Source: Marilutibacter spongiae (GTDB taxonomy: Bacteria > Pseudomonadota > Gammaproteobacteria > Xanthomonadales > Xanthomonadaceae). Taken from it: a DNA stretch of 64,000 bases. The notes beneath the pieces were generated by a model, which saw only the letters and a list, made by a program, of their open reading frames with translations, searched no databases and was not told where the DNA came from. The DNA lies in NCBI RefSeq assembly GCF_014145325.1, contig NZ_JACHTF010000009.1, positions 1 to 64,000 of the forward strand, given 5' to 3'. Position numbers and translations under genes: made by a program. Of this stretch, positions 50,921 through 61,001 are shown piece after piece (within the stretch, counting starts at the first letter, position 1; each line of letters starts with the position of its first letter).

Positions 50921-50948
50921 CATTCCCGACTCCGCATTCCCCATTCCC
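50921..50948. repeat. Heptads directly before the dtd start codon
   Basis: Four heptads CATTCCC, GACTCCG, CATTCCC, CATTCCC run to the base before C-ATG. The dtd start codon begins the next heptad register. This is the same unit as in the right arm at the tsaD-folB junction. No opposite arm is present here. Confidence 0.8.
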
Positions 50949-50949
50949 C

Positions 50950-51390
50950 ATGCTTGCCCTCATCCAGCGCGTCAGCCAGGCCCGGGTCGAAGTCGACGGC
51001 GAGACCGTGGGCGCGATCGGACCGGGCCTGCTCGCCCTGGTCGGGGTCGAGCCCGAAGACGGGCCCGCGCAGGTCGCGAAGATGGCCGACCGCCTGCTGA
51101 ACTACCGCGTGTTCGCCGACGCCGACGGCCGGATGAACCTGGGCCTGGCCCAGTCTGGCGGCGGCCTGTTGCTGGTCAGCCAGTTCACCCTGGCCGCCGA
51201 CACCCGCAGCGGCCTGCGTCCGGGCTTCTCGACCGCCGCCGCGCCGGCCCTGGCTGAACCCCTGTTCAGCGATCTGGTCGCGATTTGTCGAGAAAAACAC
51301 CCCAAGGGGGTGGAAACCGGCCGCTTTGGTGCGCATATGAGTGTCAGCCTGGTCAACGACGGCCCGGTCACGTTCCTGTTGAAGGCCTGA
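50950..51390 (+). CDS. dtd: D-aminoacyl-tRNA deacylase
   Basis: This proofreading enzyme removes D-amino acids and glycine from wrongly charged tRNA. It is 146 residues. Signatures are [16 protein letters not shown] at the start, the SQFTLAADT substrate loop, and the NDGPVTF C-terminal motif. The ATG has no Shine-Dalgarno because the region before it is the CATTCCC heptads. It lies 73 bases before rpoD. Confidence 0.95.
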   Translation: MLALIQRVSQARVEVDGETVGAIGPGLLALVGVEPEDGPAQVAKMADRLLNYRVFADADGRMNLGLAQSGGGLLLVSQFTLAADTRSGLRPGFSTAAAPALAEPLFSDLVAICREKHPKGVETGRFGAHMSVSLVNDGPVTFLLKA

Positions 51391-51412
51391 GCCGGCAAAA
51401 CGGCCCCCGGGC

Positions 51413-51421
51413 TGGTATACT
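51413..51421 (+). promoter_or_regulatory. Extended -10 promoter of rpoD
   Basis: TGGTATACT joins the extended TG motif to TATACT (5 of 6). It lies in the dtd-rpoD gap, about 43 bases before the rpoD ATG, with no clear -35. It would let rpoD be transcribed independently of dtd. Confidence 0.55.
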
Positions 51422-51463
51422 GGAGCGTTCACTCCTTCCCAAATTCCAGCGGTGGCGAGCCCT

Positions 51464-53344
<1,881 letters not shown>

Positions 53345-53366
53345 CCGGCGTCCCGCGCCGCTGCCC

Positions 53367-53402
53367 AGAAGCCCCGCCAAGCGCGGGGCTTCTGCTTTTT
53401 TG
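53367..53402 (+). terminator. Strong terminator of rpoD
   Basis: An 11-bp perfect stem (53367-53377 with 53383-53393) closes a CAAGC loop and is followed by GCTTTTTTGG. Confidence 0.92.
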
Positions 53403-53476
53403 GGGCCTGGACCCGCGTTGTCGGGCAGGCCGCAACGGCTCCGTCGCCTCCCGGCGCGGAATGCCGCCACCCCCGC

Positions 53477-54081
53477 AGGATGGGTAGAGCGCAGCGAAAC
53501 CCATCATTCGCGCGTGGAACGGGCGACGATGATGGGTTTCACCTTCGGTTCCACCCATCCTACGGTTCCGCGTCGCGCCCCGGGAACAACATGCGGTCAC
53601 CCTCGTAGGATGGGTAGAGCGCAGCGAAACCCATCGTTCGGGCGTGGAACGGGCGACGTTGATGGGTTTCACCTTCGGTTCTACCCATCCCACGGTTCCG
53701 CGTCGTGCCGCCGGAACAACATGCCGCCACCCCCGCAGGATGGGTAGAGCGCAGCGGAACCCATCATTCGCCGGTGGAACGGGCGACGATGATGGGTTTC
53801 ACCTTCGGTTCCACCCATCCTACGGTTCCGCGTCGCGCCCCCGGAACAACATGCCGTCACCCTCGTAGGATGGGTAGAGCGCAGCGAAACCCATCATTCG
53901 CCGGTGGCACGGGCGACGATGATGGGTTTCACCTTCGGTTCCACCCATCCTGCGGCTCTACGGCGCGTCCCCGGAACAAGATGCCGCCACCTTCGTAGGA
54001 TGGGTAAAGCGCAGCGAAACCCATCATTCGCCGGTGGCACGGGCGACGTTGATGGGTTTCACCTTCGGTTCTACCCATCCT
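53477..54081. repeat. Tandem array of five 85-bp hairpin units with a 130-bp period
   Basis: Units begin AGGATGGGTAGAGCGCAG at 53477, 53607, 53737, 53867 and 53997, an exact 130-base spacing. Each unit is an 85-bp imperfect palindrome whose ends (AGGATGGGT / ACCCATCCT) and inner arms (GAAACCCATCAT / ATGATGGGTTTC) are complementary. A 45-bp conserved linker follows. The fifth unit lacks the linker. The whole of 53403-54113 holds no gene I can support. Open frames inside the units recur in the same phase of each hairpin and are not convincing proteins. Confidence 0.95.
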
Positions 54082-54113
54082 ACGGCTCTACGGCGGCGCG
54101 GCGGCCGAGGGCG

Positions 54114-54860
54114 CTATCGCGCGCTGCGCGCCGTTGCGTTGCCGGCGCCGCCACGGGCCACCGGCTGGGCCGGGGCGTTCGTCGCCGGGCAGCTGAAGAG
54201 GTGCGAGGCGTGCAGCCACTTCGGGTCCGGGTAGTAGGCGAACAGGTACTGGCCGCCCTTGATGTCGTCGATCAACGTGCGGGCGATGTCCGGGCGTACG
54301 GCCGGGCAGCCCCAGCTGCGACCGAGCCGGCCCATCTGCCGGATCGTGCCCTGGCTGACGTAGGGCGCGCCGTGCATGACGATGGCGCGCTCGCGGGCGC
54401 GGTCGTTGAATCCGGGCTCCAGGCCGTCCAGCCGCAGCGAATACCCGTTCTTGCCGACATAGGTCTCGCTGGTGCGGAACATGCCGATGCTGCTCTGGTG
54501 GCTGCCGGGACGGTTCGAGAACGCGGTGGTGCGGTTGTCGCCCGAGCCCTGCCCGTGGGCGACGTAGTCGACGAGCATCAGGCGGCGCTCGGCGAGGTCG
54601 AAGACCCACATGCGCGGTTCCGTGGAGGGCAGCGAGTAGTCGATCACGGCCAGGCGCTCCGGGCGCGACTGCTCGGGGTGCAGGCGCTGGGCGCACTCCA
54701 GCGAACGGGCGGCGAGGGTCAGCATGCCCGGGTCGGCCTCGGGGGCGGCGCGGGTGAGTGCGGCGGACAGGCCGCCCTCGGCGGGTGGCTGGGCGAAGGC
54801 CGCGGGGACCAGGGCCAGCAGGCCGAGCAGGGGCAGGGAACGGGGCGTCGATCGCGTCAT
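54114..54860 (-). CDS. Exported L,D-transpeptidase-type protein (YkuD_2-like)
   Basis: This is a 248-residue protein with a signal peptide (1-23, AFA-Q). The catalytic region has His163 (VMHGAPYV) and Cys185 (RSWGCPAV), the Cys-type centre of the murein L,D-transpeptidase catalytic domain family (PF13645). The preceding stretch YVAHGQGSGDNRTTAFSNRPGS is typical of this subgroup. It probably acts on peptidoglycan cross-links or on attached peptides. An AGGAAG site precedes the ATG at 54860. Its stop is 32 bases from the end of the hairpin array. Confidence 0.87.
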   Translation of the reverse strand: MTRSTPRSLPLLGLLALVPAAFAQPPAEGGLSAALTRAAPEADPGMLTLAARSLECAQRLHPEQSRPERLAVIDYSLPSTEPRMWVFDLAERRLMLVDYVAHGQGSGDNRTTAFSNRPGSHQSSIGMFRTSETYVGKNGYSLRLDGLEPGFNDRARERAIVMHGAPYVSQGTIRQMGRLGRSWGCPAVRPDIARTLIDDIKGGQYLFAYYPDPKWLHASHLFSCPATNAPAQPVARGGAGNATARSAR

Positions 54861-55058
54861 CGGCGGCTTCCTGTGATGGGGGCGAACGGCACGGGGGCCG
54901 TGCGCCGCCCCGGGTCCGCCCGCAAGGCGGGGTCGGGCCGGACGGCGCGTCAATTCCTTCACATTACCTGCACACCCCGGGACCCTGCCTGAATATCCGC
55001 CTCCCGAGGGCGCAGCGGCGCCGCCCAGGGGCCTTCGCGTTCAGCCAGAAGGCCCGGT

Positions 55059-56120
55059 CTATTCCCCGTCCTCGGTCGAACTGTCGTCCGGCGGTGCGTT
55101 GTCGACCACGGTCATCTCCACGCCGGTGGTCGAGGGCAGGATGGGCGCGTCGGTGACCATCAGCGTCGTGCCGGGGGCGAGGTAGGGCGTGGCGGCGGCG
55201 ACGAAGGCGGGGGGCAGGACCACCCGTTCGACCTCCTCGGGCTTCATCTTGCTGCCGGCCTCGCCTTCCAGGCCCGGCACGCTGACCGCGGTCCAGTCGG
55301 GTTCGTAGCCGGCCGGCATGCGGCCCTCGGCATCGGGCTGCTGGGTGCCGACCACGGTGTAGACATGCGAACCCAGCGGGCGGTGCGCGTCGCGGAAGAC
55401 CATGCGCGTGCGGCCGATCTCCACGCCGTTGCGATAGACCAGGACGCGGCGGTCGGCGGTGCTGAGCAGGATCGAGATGGGGCCTTCGGTCGCCAGCTCG
55501 GGCTGCCAGCGGTAGACCTCGCCGGTGTACAGGGGCGGGATCTCGATCTTCTCGCCGGAGATCGGATGCACCGGGGCCAGCGCGCCGGGGTGGTTGACCT
55601 CCTGCGGCGCGCTCGACTCGTCGGCGACCACCACGGTCATCCCCAGCGGGCTGACCTCGAACAGCTTCTCGGCGAACACCGAGGGCAGGTGCACGCAGCC
55701 GTGCGAGGAGGGGTAGCCGGGCAGGCCGCCGGCATGCAGCGCCACCCCACCCCAGGTCAGGCGCTGGGTATAGGGCATCGCCGCGTTGTTGTAGATCGAG
55801 GAGCGGTGGTCCTTGTCCTTCTGCAGCGTGGTGAACACGCCGGTCGGGGTCTGGTGGCCCTTCTTGCCGGTGCTGATCGTGGTGTAGCCGATCAGCACGC
55901 CGTTGCGGTACGCGTAGGCCAGCTGTTCGTTGAGGCTGACGACCACGACGATCGGCCCGGCGGGCGCAAGCTCCGGCGACCAGACGAACTGGCCCGGCTG
56001 GAGCGCCGAGGCCGGGATGGTGCGGGCCTGGGATTCCTTGTCGCCCCAGAACGGGGTGGACGCTTCGGCTTCACCGGCCGAGGCCGTCAGCAACAGGGCG
56101 AGGGCGAGATGGCGCAGCAT
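55059..56120 (-). CDS. L,D-transpeptidase (YkuD family)
   Basis: This is a periplasmic enzyme of 353 residues that forms 3-3 cross-links in peptidoglycan or attaches proteins to it. A signal peptide (1-20) is followed by the YkuD domain (about 57-155) with His129 (GVALHAGG), His140 and Cys142 (SSHGCVHL). A second region (about 195-340) repeats part of the fold without the catalytic Cys (IEIPPLYTGEV, RRVLVYRNGVEIG). It may bind substrate. It lies 42 bases after the AGE-family gene on the same strand, and the other L,D-transpeptidase-type gene follows it by 198 bases. Confidence 0.92.
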   Translation of the reverse strand: MLRHLALALLLTASAGEAEASTPFWGDKESQARTIPASALQPGQFVWSPELAPAGPIVVVVSLNEQLAYAYRNGVLIGYTTISTGKKGHQTPTGVFTTLQKDKDHRSSIYNNAAMPYTQRLTWGGVALHAGGLPGYPSSHGCVHLPSVFAEKLFEVSPLGMTVVVADESSAPQEVNHPGALAPVHPISGEKIEIPPLYTGEVYRWQPELATEGPISILLSTADRRVLVYRNGVEIGRTRMVFRDAHRPLGSHVYTVVGTQQPDAEGRMPAGYEPDWTAVSVPGLEGEAGSKMKPEEVERVVLPPAFVAAATPYLAPGTTLMVTDAPILPSTTGVEMTVVDNAPPDDSSTEDGE

Positions 56121-56162
56121 GGGGCCTCCGGGTCGCGTTCCGTCGCCTGCGACTGTGCCATA

Positions 56163-57392
56163 TCACGCGCCCGCGTGCGCGGCCTCCCCGTGGCCCGCGC
56201 GAAGCAGGGCGAGGACGTCGTGGCAGGCGCCCATGGTGTGGTAATCGGTCTTGCCCGCGGGGCTCTTGAGGTCGTCGTACCGGCGGTTGCGGCGGTCGAG
56301 GGTCCGGTACCACGCGCCATGCCGGTGGTCGACGAAGTGGGTCCAGGCATAGGTCCACAGGCGCTGGTACCACGCCCAGTAGCGCGCATCGCCGGTGGCC
56401 ACGGCCAGGCGCGCGGCCGCGGCGATGGACTCGGCCTGCACCCAGAAATACTTGTCGTCGTCGCAGACCCGGCCGTGGGGGTCGAAGCCGTAGCACAGGC
56501 CGCCGTACTCGTGGTCCCAGGCATGGCGCATGGCGCGGTCGAACAGCTGGCGCGCGGTCTCGACCAGCCCGTCGCGGGGGGCGCCGCGCGCGGCCTGGTG
56601 GCCGTCGAGGATCAGCAGCAGCTTGGCCCACTCGGTCTGGTGGCCGGGCTGGAAGCCCCAGGGCCGGAACAGGTGGCGGGGGTCGTCGCGGTGGTAGTCC
56701 CAGTCGACGTTCCAGTACCGGTCGTAGTGCTCCCAGACCAGGCCGCCGGCAAGGCCGGCCTGGCGCCGGGTCATGTTGACGGCCAGGGTGAGCGCGCGAT
56801 CGAGGTAGCGCGTGTCCGCGCTGGCCTCGAAGGCCGCGATCAGGGCTTCGCACAGGTGCATGTTGGCGTTCTGGCCACGGTAGTCGGCGAACGCCCAGTC
56901 GGCTGTCGCTTCGTCGCGGTACAGGCCCGCCGCCGCGTCCCAGTAGCGCAGCTCGAGCAGGGCCCAGGTCTCGTCCATCCAGGCGCGAGCTTCGGTCTCG
57001 CCGGCCTTCAGCGCCGTCGCATAGGCGAGCATGACGAACGCCATGCCGTAGGCGTGCCGCGTGGTGTCCTCGCTGCGACCGTCGCGCCGGGTCCAGTCGT
57101 AGCCGCCGCGCCGGGCGTCGCGCCAGTGCGTGCGCAGCGACGCCAGGCCGTGCCGGACCGCGCGCAGGCAATCCGCGTCGCCGAACTCGCGGGCCGCCAT
57201 CGCGTAGTTGAAGACGAAGCGCGTTTCGCTGACAAGATGGCGGTGGCGGCGGTCCTGGATGCGGCCGTCGTCGCGGAAGTAGTGGAAGAAACCCCCGGCA
57301 GGATCGATCGCGCGCGGGTGGTAGAACGCCATCGTATGGGCGATGTGCCCGCGCAGGAACGAAGGGTCGCGGAAGTCCGGCAGCTGGTTCAT
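56163..57392 (-). CDS. AGE family epimerase/isomerase, probable D-mannose isomerase
   Basis: This is a 409-residue (alpha/alpha)6-barrel sugar isomerase of the N-acylglucosamine 2-epimerase family. Typical blocks are VSETRFVFNYAMAAREFG, NANMHLCEALIAAFEAS, PGHQTEWAKLLL and KYFWVQAESIAAA. The family contains GlcNAc 2-epimerases, cellobiose epimerases and mannose isomerases. The neighbours (GH92 mannosidase, FucP-type importer and fructokinase-type kinase) favour mannose-to-fructose isomerisation. It is the last of four genes joined by ATGA overlaps. Confidence 0.9.
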   Translation of the reverse strand: MNQLPDFRDPSFLRGHIAHTMAFYHPRAIDPAGGFFHYFRDDGRIQDRRHRHLVSETRFVFNYAMAAREFGDADCLRAVRHGLASLRTHWRDARRGGYDWTRRDGRSEDTTRHAYGMAFVMLAYATALKAGETEARAWMDETWALLELRYWDAAAGLYRDEATADWAFADYRGQNANMHLCEALIAAFEASADTRYLDRALTLAVNMTRRQAGLAGGLVWEHYDRYWNVDWDYHRDDPRHLFRPWGFQPGHQTEWAKLLLILDGHQAARGAPRDGLVETARQLFDRAMRHAWDHEYGGLCYGFDPHGRVCDDDKYFWVQAESIAAAARLAVATGDARYWAWYQRLWTYAWTHFVDHRHGAWYRTLDRRNRRYDDLKSPAGKTDYHTMGACHDVLALLRAGHGEAAHAGA

Positions 57393-58387
57393 GGCGCGTC
57401 CCGTTGCAGCAACTCGTTGAGGGCATCGGCGCCGGGCATCGCGGCGAACGCGCCGTGGCGGGTCGTGGCCAGCGCGCCGCAGGCGGCGCCGCTGCGGACC
57501 AGGGCCTGGATCGACGCCGGCGTTTCGAGCAGCGCACCAAGGTCGAGCTCCTGGCGCGCGAACGCATGCAGCAGCCCGCCCATGAAGGCATCGCCTGCCG
57601 CCGTGGTGTCGACCGCCCGTACGCGGAAGGCCGATACCTCGCCGCGTGCCTGGCGGGTGAACCAGCGCAGCGGACGGGCGCCGTCGGTGACGAGCACCAG
57701 TTGCGCGCGGCCCTGCCACAGGCGTTCGAGCAGCGCGGCTTCGCTGGCGTCGTCGTCGTGCAACGAATGGCGCAGGAAACACGCCTCGCCGTCGCAGAGT
57801 TTGACGATCTCGGCCTCGTCCAACGCCGCCCAGACCCGCGGCGCGGGATCGCTGCCGGCCGGCCACAGCGAGGGCCGCAGGTTCACGTCCATGCTGACGC
57901 GCGCACCGGCTGCGCGTGCGCGGCGCATCGCGGCCAGGGTCGCCGCCGCGATCCCGGACTCGGTCAGGCTGTTGGAGCAGACGTGCAGCACGGCGACGTC
58001 GTCGAAGGCATCCGCGCGCAGGTCGGACTCGCGGAACAGCAGGTCGGCGGCCGGCGGCCGGCGGAAACTGAAACTGCGCTCGCCATCGGCGTCGAGCGAG
58101 ACGAAGGCCAGCGCGGTCGGCGCTGCGTCGGTGCGCACGATGTCGCGGGTGTCCACGCCCATGCCGGCGAGCGCATCGAACAGGAAGTCGCCGAACATGT
58201 CGGTGCCGAGCATGCCGACGAAGCGCGCGCGTCCGCCCAGTCGGGCGACCGCGGCCGCGACGTTGGCCGGTGCGCCGCCGGCGTACTCGGCGAAGCGGCG
58301 CGGCGTACCGTCCGCACCGGGCGGCTCGGCCAGGAAGTCGATCAGCGCCTCGCCGAAGCAGGCGACCCAGGGACGCGCCTGGCTCAT
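57389..58387 (-). CDS. PfkB family carbohydrate kinase, probable fructokinase
   Basis: This is an ATP-dependent sugar kinase of 332 residues in the ribokinase fold. The opening CFGEALIDF and the following GGAPANVAAAVARLGG are PfkB signature 1. VDTTAAGDAFMGG is signature 2, with catalytic Asp266. It resembles ScrK-type fructokinases and would turn fructose made by the neighbouring isomerase into fructose 6-phosphate. Four-base overlaps join it to the transporter before and the isomerase after. Confidence 0.9.
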   Translation of the reverse strand: MSQARPWVACFGEALIDFLAEPPGADGTPRRFAEYAGGAPANVAAAVARLGGRARFVGMLGTDMFGDFLFDALAGMGVDTRDIVRTDAAPTALAFVSLDADGERSFSFRRPPAADLLFRESDLRADAFDDVAVLHVCSNSLTESGIAAATLAAMRRARAAGARVSMDVNLRPSLWPAGSDPAPRVWAALDEAEIVKLCDGEACFLRHSLHDDDASEAALLERLWQGRAQLVLVTDGARPLRWFTRQARGEVSAFRVRAVDTTAAGDAFMGGLLHAFARQELDLGALLETPASIQALVRSGAACGALATTRHGAFAAMPGADALNELLQRDAP

Positions 58388-59676
58388 GGCGGCGCGGCGC
58401 CGGCGACCGCCGGCGGCACCGCGACCGGCCGCGCCTGGGCGCCGCGCAGGCCGTACCAGATGATGTAGACGTAGCACGCCAGCGGCAGCACGAAGGACCA
58501 TTGCACGCCGATGCGGTCGGCCAGCAGGCCCTGCAGCATCGGCACCACCGCGCCGCCGACGATCGCCATCACCAGCAGGCTCGACGCCTTGCTGGTCAGC
58601 GGGCCGAGTCCCGCGATGCCCAGGGTGAACACGGTCGGGAACATGATCGAGTTGAACAGGCCCACCGCGATCACGCTCCACATCGCCACCGCGCCGCCGC
58701 TGGCCATCGTCGTCACCAGCAGCGCGACCGCGAGCAGGCCGAACAGCGACAGCAGCAGGCGCGGTTCGACCCGGCGCATCAGCGCCGAACCGATGAAGCG
58801 GCCGAGCATCGCGCCGCCCCAGTAGTAGGACACGTACTTCGCCGCCGCCGCTTCGTCGATGCCGCCGATGCCGGGCGTGGCGATGTAGTTGATCAGGAAA
58901 CTGCCGATCGCGACCTCGGCGCCCACGTAGACGAAGATCGCCACCACGCCCAGGCGCAGGTGCCGGTGGCGCAGGGCCTCGGCGAAGCTGTGCGGGCGGC
59001 CGTCGCCGCGATCGGTGGCTTCGACCAGCGCCGGCAGCCGGAACACGTAGACGAAGGCCGCCAGCGCGAACAGGCCGGCGGCCAGGCCCAGGTAGGGCAG
59101 CTGCACCGACTCGGCCTGGGCGATGCGGTAGGCCTCCTGCTCGGGCGCAGGTAGCGCCGCGAGCTCGACGCTGCCCAGCACCGCGACCGAGAGGATCAGC
59201 GGGCCGAGCAGGGCGGGCGCGATCGTGTGCCCCAGCGAGTTCAGCGCCTGCGCCAGGTTGAGCCGGCTCGATGCCGTGCGCGCCTCGCCGAGCAGGCTGA
59301 TGTAGGGATTCGCCGAGACCTGGAGCAGGGTGATGCCGCTGGCCAGCACGAACAGCGCGAACAGGAACAGCGGGTAGGACGGGATGCGCGCGGCCGGGAA
59401 GAACGCCAGCGCGCCGATGCCGGCGACCACCAGGCCGATCACGATGCTGTGCTTGTAGCCCACCCACGCGACCACCTTGCCGGCGGGCACCGACATCACC
59501 AGGTAGGTGCTGAAGAACGTGAACTGGATGAGCATCGTCTGCGCGTAGTTCATCTCGAACACGGCTTTCAGGTGCGGGATCAGCACGTCGTTGAGGCTGG
59601 TCAGCGCGCCCCAGGTGAAGAAGATCGTGGTCAGCACGGCCAGGGCCGTGCTCGAGGACAGGTCGCGGCGGCTCAT
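58384..59676 (-). CDS. FucP/GluP-type sugar MFS transporter
   Basis: This is a 430-residue inner membrane protein with 12 predicted helices. The FucP-subfamily pattern is visible in FFTWGALTSLNDVLIPHLK near the N-terminus, FALFVLASGITLLQVSANPY and NLAQALNSLGHTIAPAL. Relatives import fucose, mannose, glucose or GlcNAc with protons. In this cluster mannose or a small manno-oligosaccharide is the likely substrate. It overlaps the lacI-type gene before it and the kinase gene after it by four bases each. Confidence 0.91.
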   Translation of the reverse strand: MSRRDLSSSTALAVLTTIFFTWGALTSLNDVLIPHLKAVFEMNYAQTMLIQFTFFSTYLVMSVPAGKVVAWVGYKHSIVIGLVVAGIGALAFFPAARIPSYPLFLFALFVLASGITLLQVSANPYISLLGEARTASSRLNLAQALNSLGHTIAPALLGPLILSVAVLGSVELAALPAPEQEAYRIAQAESVQLPYLGLAAGLFALAAFVYVFRLPALVEATDRGDGRPHSFAEALRHRHLRLGVVAIFVYVGAEVAIGSFLINYIATPGIGGIDEAAAAKYVSYYWGGAMLGRFIGSALMRRVEPRLLLSLFGLLAVALLVTTMASGGAVAMWSVIAVGLFNSIMFPTVFTLGIAGLGPLTSKASSLLVMAIVGGAVVPMLQGLLADRIGVQWSFVLPLACYVYIIWYGLRGAQARPVAVPPAVAGAAPP

Positions 59677-60743
59677 GGCGTGGCTCGGGGCGGGGAAAGG
59701 TCGGCGGGGCGCACGTCGCTGCTGGCGCGGCACAGCAGCCGGGCCGGCGACACGTGGGCGAACGGCGCGCCCGCGGGCGCGTCGAGGCGTTGCAGGATCA
59801 TCGTCGCGGCCTCGTGTCCGCGCGCGCGCGGGTCGACCGAGACCGTGGTCAGCGGCGGAAAGCTGGCCGCGGCCTCGGGGATGTCGTCGAAGCCGGTCAC
59901 CGCGAAGTCCTCGCCCGCGCGGCGGCCGCGTCGCGCGAGCCCGGCGACCAGGCCCAGCGCGACCGCGTCGTTGTAGCAGACCGCCGCGGTCGGGGCGGGA
60001 TCGCGCAGGAACAGGGCGCCGGTCTGGCCGGCCGCTTCCAGCCGGGTCGGCGCCGACTCCACCAGCCAGTGCGGCTCCGGCACGATCCCGGCGTCCGCCA
60101 GCGCTTCGTGGTAGCCGCGGCGCCGTTGCGCGCAGGAGCTGGAATCGCGATGGCCGCCGAAGAACGCGATCCGGCGGTGGCCGAGCGCGAGCAGGTGCTC
60201 GGTCGCCAGCCGCGCGCCGCGCACGTTGTCCAGGCCCAGGTAATCCCAGCCGTTGCGGGCGTCGCGGCCCTCCAGTTCGCGGTTGAACACCAGCACCGGC
60301 AGGCCGGGCCGCAGCAGCGTGCGCAGGCGGTCGGCGTCGCTGCCTTCGGCCGGCGACAGGATCAGCCCGGCCGGCGCGTGCTCCAGCAGGGACGCCAGCA
60401 CGGTCTGCTGGCGCTCGACCGACTCGCCGGTGCTTCCGAGCAGCGTCACGTGGCCGGCTTCGGCCAGGGTCTCGTCGACGCCCGCGGCGAACTCGGCGAA
60501 GAAGGGATTGGACAGGTCGTTGATGACCAGGGCGACCGTGTTGGAGGCCTTGCGCCGCAGGTTGGCCGCGCCGCGGTGGTAGACGTAGCCCTGGCGCTGG
60601 ATCTCGGCTTCGACCCGGGCCCGCGTGCGCGGGCTGACCAGCGGGCTGCCACGCAGCACCAGCGACACCGTGGCCCGCGACAGGCCGCAGGCCGCGGCGA
60701 TGTCGGTCAGGGTCACGCGGCTGGAGGCGGGGGGCGTTGGCAT
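59673..60743 (-). CDS. LacI family transcriptional regulator
   Basis: This repressor-type regulator is 356 residues. The helix-turn-helix is at about 11-33 (TLTDIAAACGLSRATVSLVL) and is followed by the periplasmic-binding-protein-like sugar sensor domain (about 65-345). I chose the ATG at 60743. A longer frame from a TTG at 60794 would begin inside the operator palindrome and is less likely. It is the first gene of the transporter-kinase-isomerase operon, overlapping the transporter by ATGA, and divergent from the GH92 gene. It probably represses both directions until a sugar binds. Confidence 0.92.
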   Translation of the reverse strand: MPTPPASSRVTLTDIAAACGLSRATVSLVLRGSPLVSPRTRARVEAEIQRQGYVYHRGAANLRRKASNTVALVINDLSNPFFAEFAAGVDETLAEAGHVTLLGSTGESVERQQTVLASLLEHAPAGLILSPAEGSDADRLRTLLRPGLPVLVFNRELEGRDARNGWDYLGLDNVRGARLATEHLLALGHRRIAFFGGHRDSSSCAQRRRGYHEALADAGIVPEPHWLVESAPTRLEAAGQTGALFLRDPAPTAAVCYNDAVALGLVAGLARRGRRAGEDFAVTGFDDIPEAAASFPPLTTVSVDPRARGHEAATMILQRLDAPAGAPFAHVSPARLLCRASSDVRPADLSPPRATP

Positions 60744-60780
60744 CGGTGGCACACGTGGCGTCGGGGTGGCGGGCTTGGAT

Positions 60781-60794
60781 TTGGATCGATCCAA
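60781..60794. promoter_or_regulatory. LacI-type operator 1
   Basis: TTGGATCGATCCAA is a perfect 14-bp palindrome with the central CG step common to LacI-family operators. It lies 38 bases before the regulator ATG, so a bound repressor would block transcription of the operon. Confidence 0.75.
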
Positions 60795-60880
60795 TCCGCT
60801 GCAATCTACACAGCATGCTCGACGGCGGCATTTTGCGTCGCAGCATGAAGCGGCCCGGGCCGCATGCTAGCGTGCGGTCA

Positions 60881-60898
60881 ATTTAGAACGATCCAAAT
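60881..60898. promoter_or_regulatory. LacI-type operator 2
   Basis: ATTTAGAAC/GATCCAAAT is an 18-bp palindrome with two mismatches that shares the CGATCCAA half-site with operator 1. The centres are 102 bases apart. It is 104 bases before the GH92 ATG, on that gene's side of the divergent region. Confidence 0.7.
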
Positions 60899-61001
60899 CC
60901 ATCAGGTACCGCCGCTTGGACAGTCCGTCGCCCGTACATCCCGCCGCACCGGGTCGAACGCCACGCTGTCCCCCCGTCCATCGCCCGCCCCAGGAGCCAG
61001 C

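Noticed and set aside
53477-54081. CRISPR array
   Set aside because: The segments between palindromes are conserved rather than unique, and the period of 130 bp is too long.
53400-54234. Small open frames in the 130-bp repeat units
   Set aside because: They arise from the same hairpin sequence in each unit, have no ribosome sites, and change end point with each unit. The repeat explains them better.
60744-60794. Longer LacI-type protein starting at a TTG at 60794
   Set aside because: The added residues are low-complexity and would be encoded by the operator palindrome. The ATG at 60743 fits the family better.
60864-61001. Longer GH92 start at 60864
   Set aside because: It would put the signal peptide deep inside the protein. 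AGGAG stands before the ATG at 61002.
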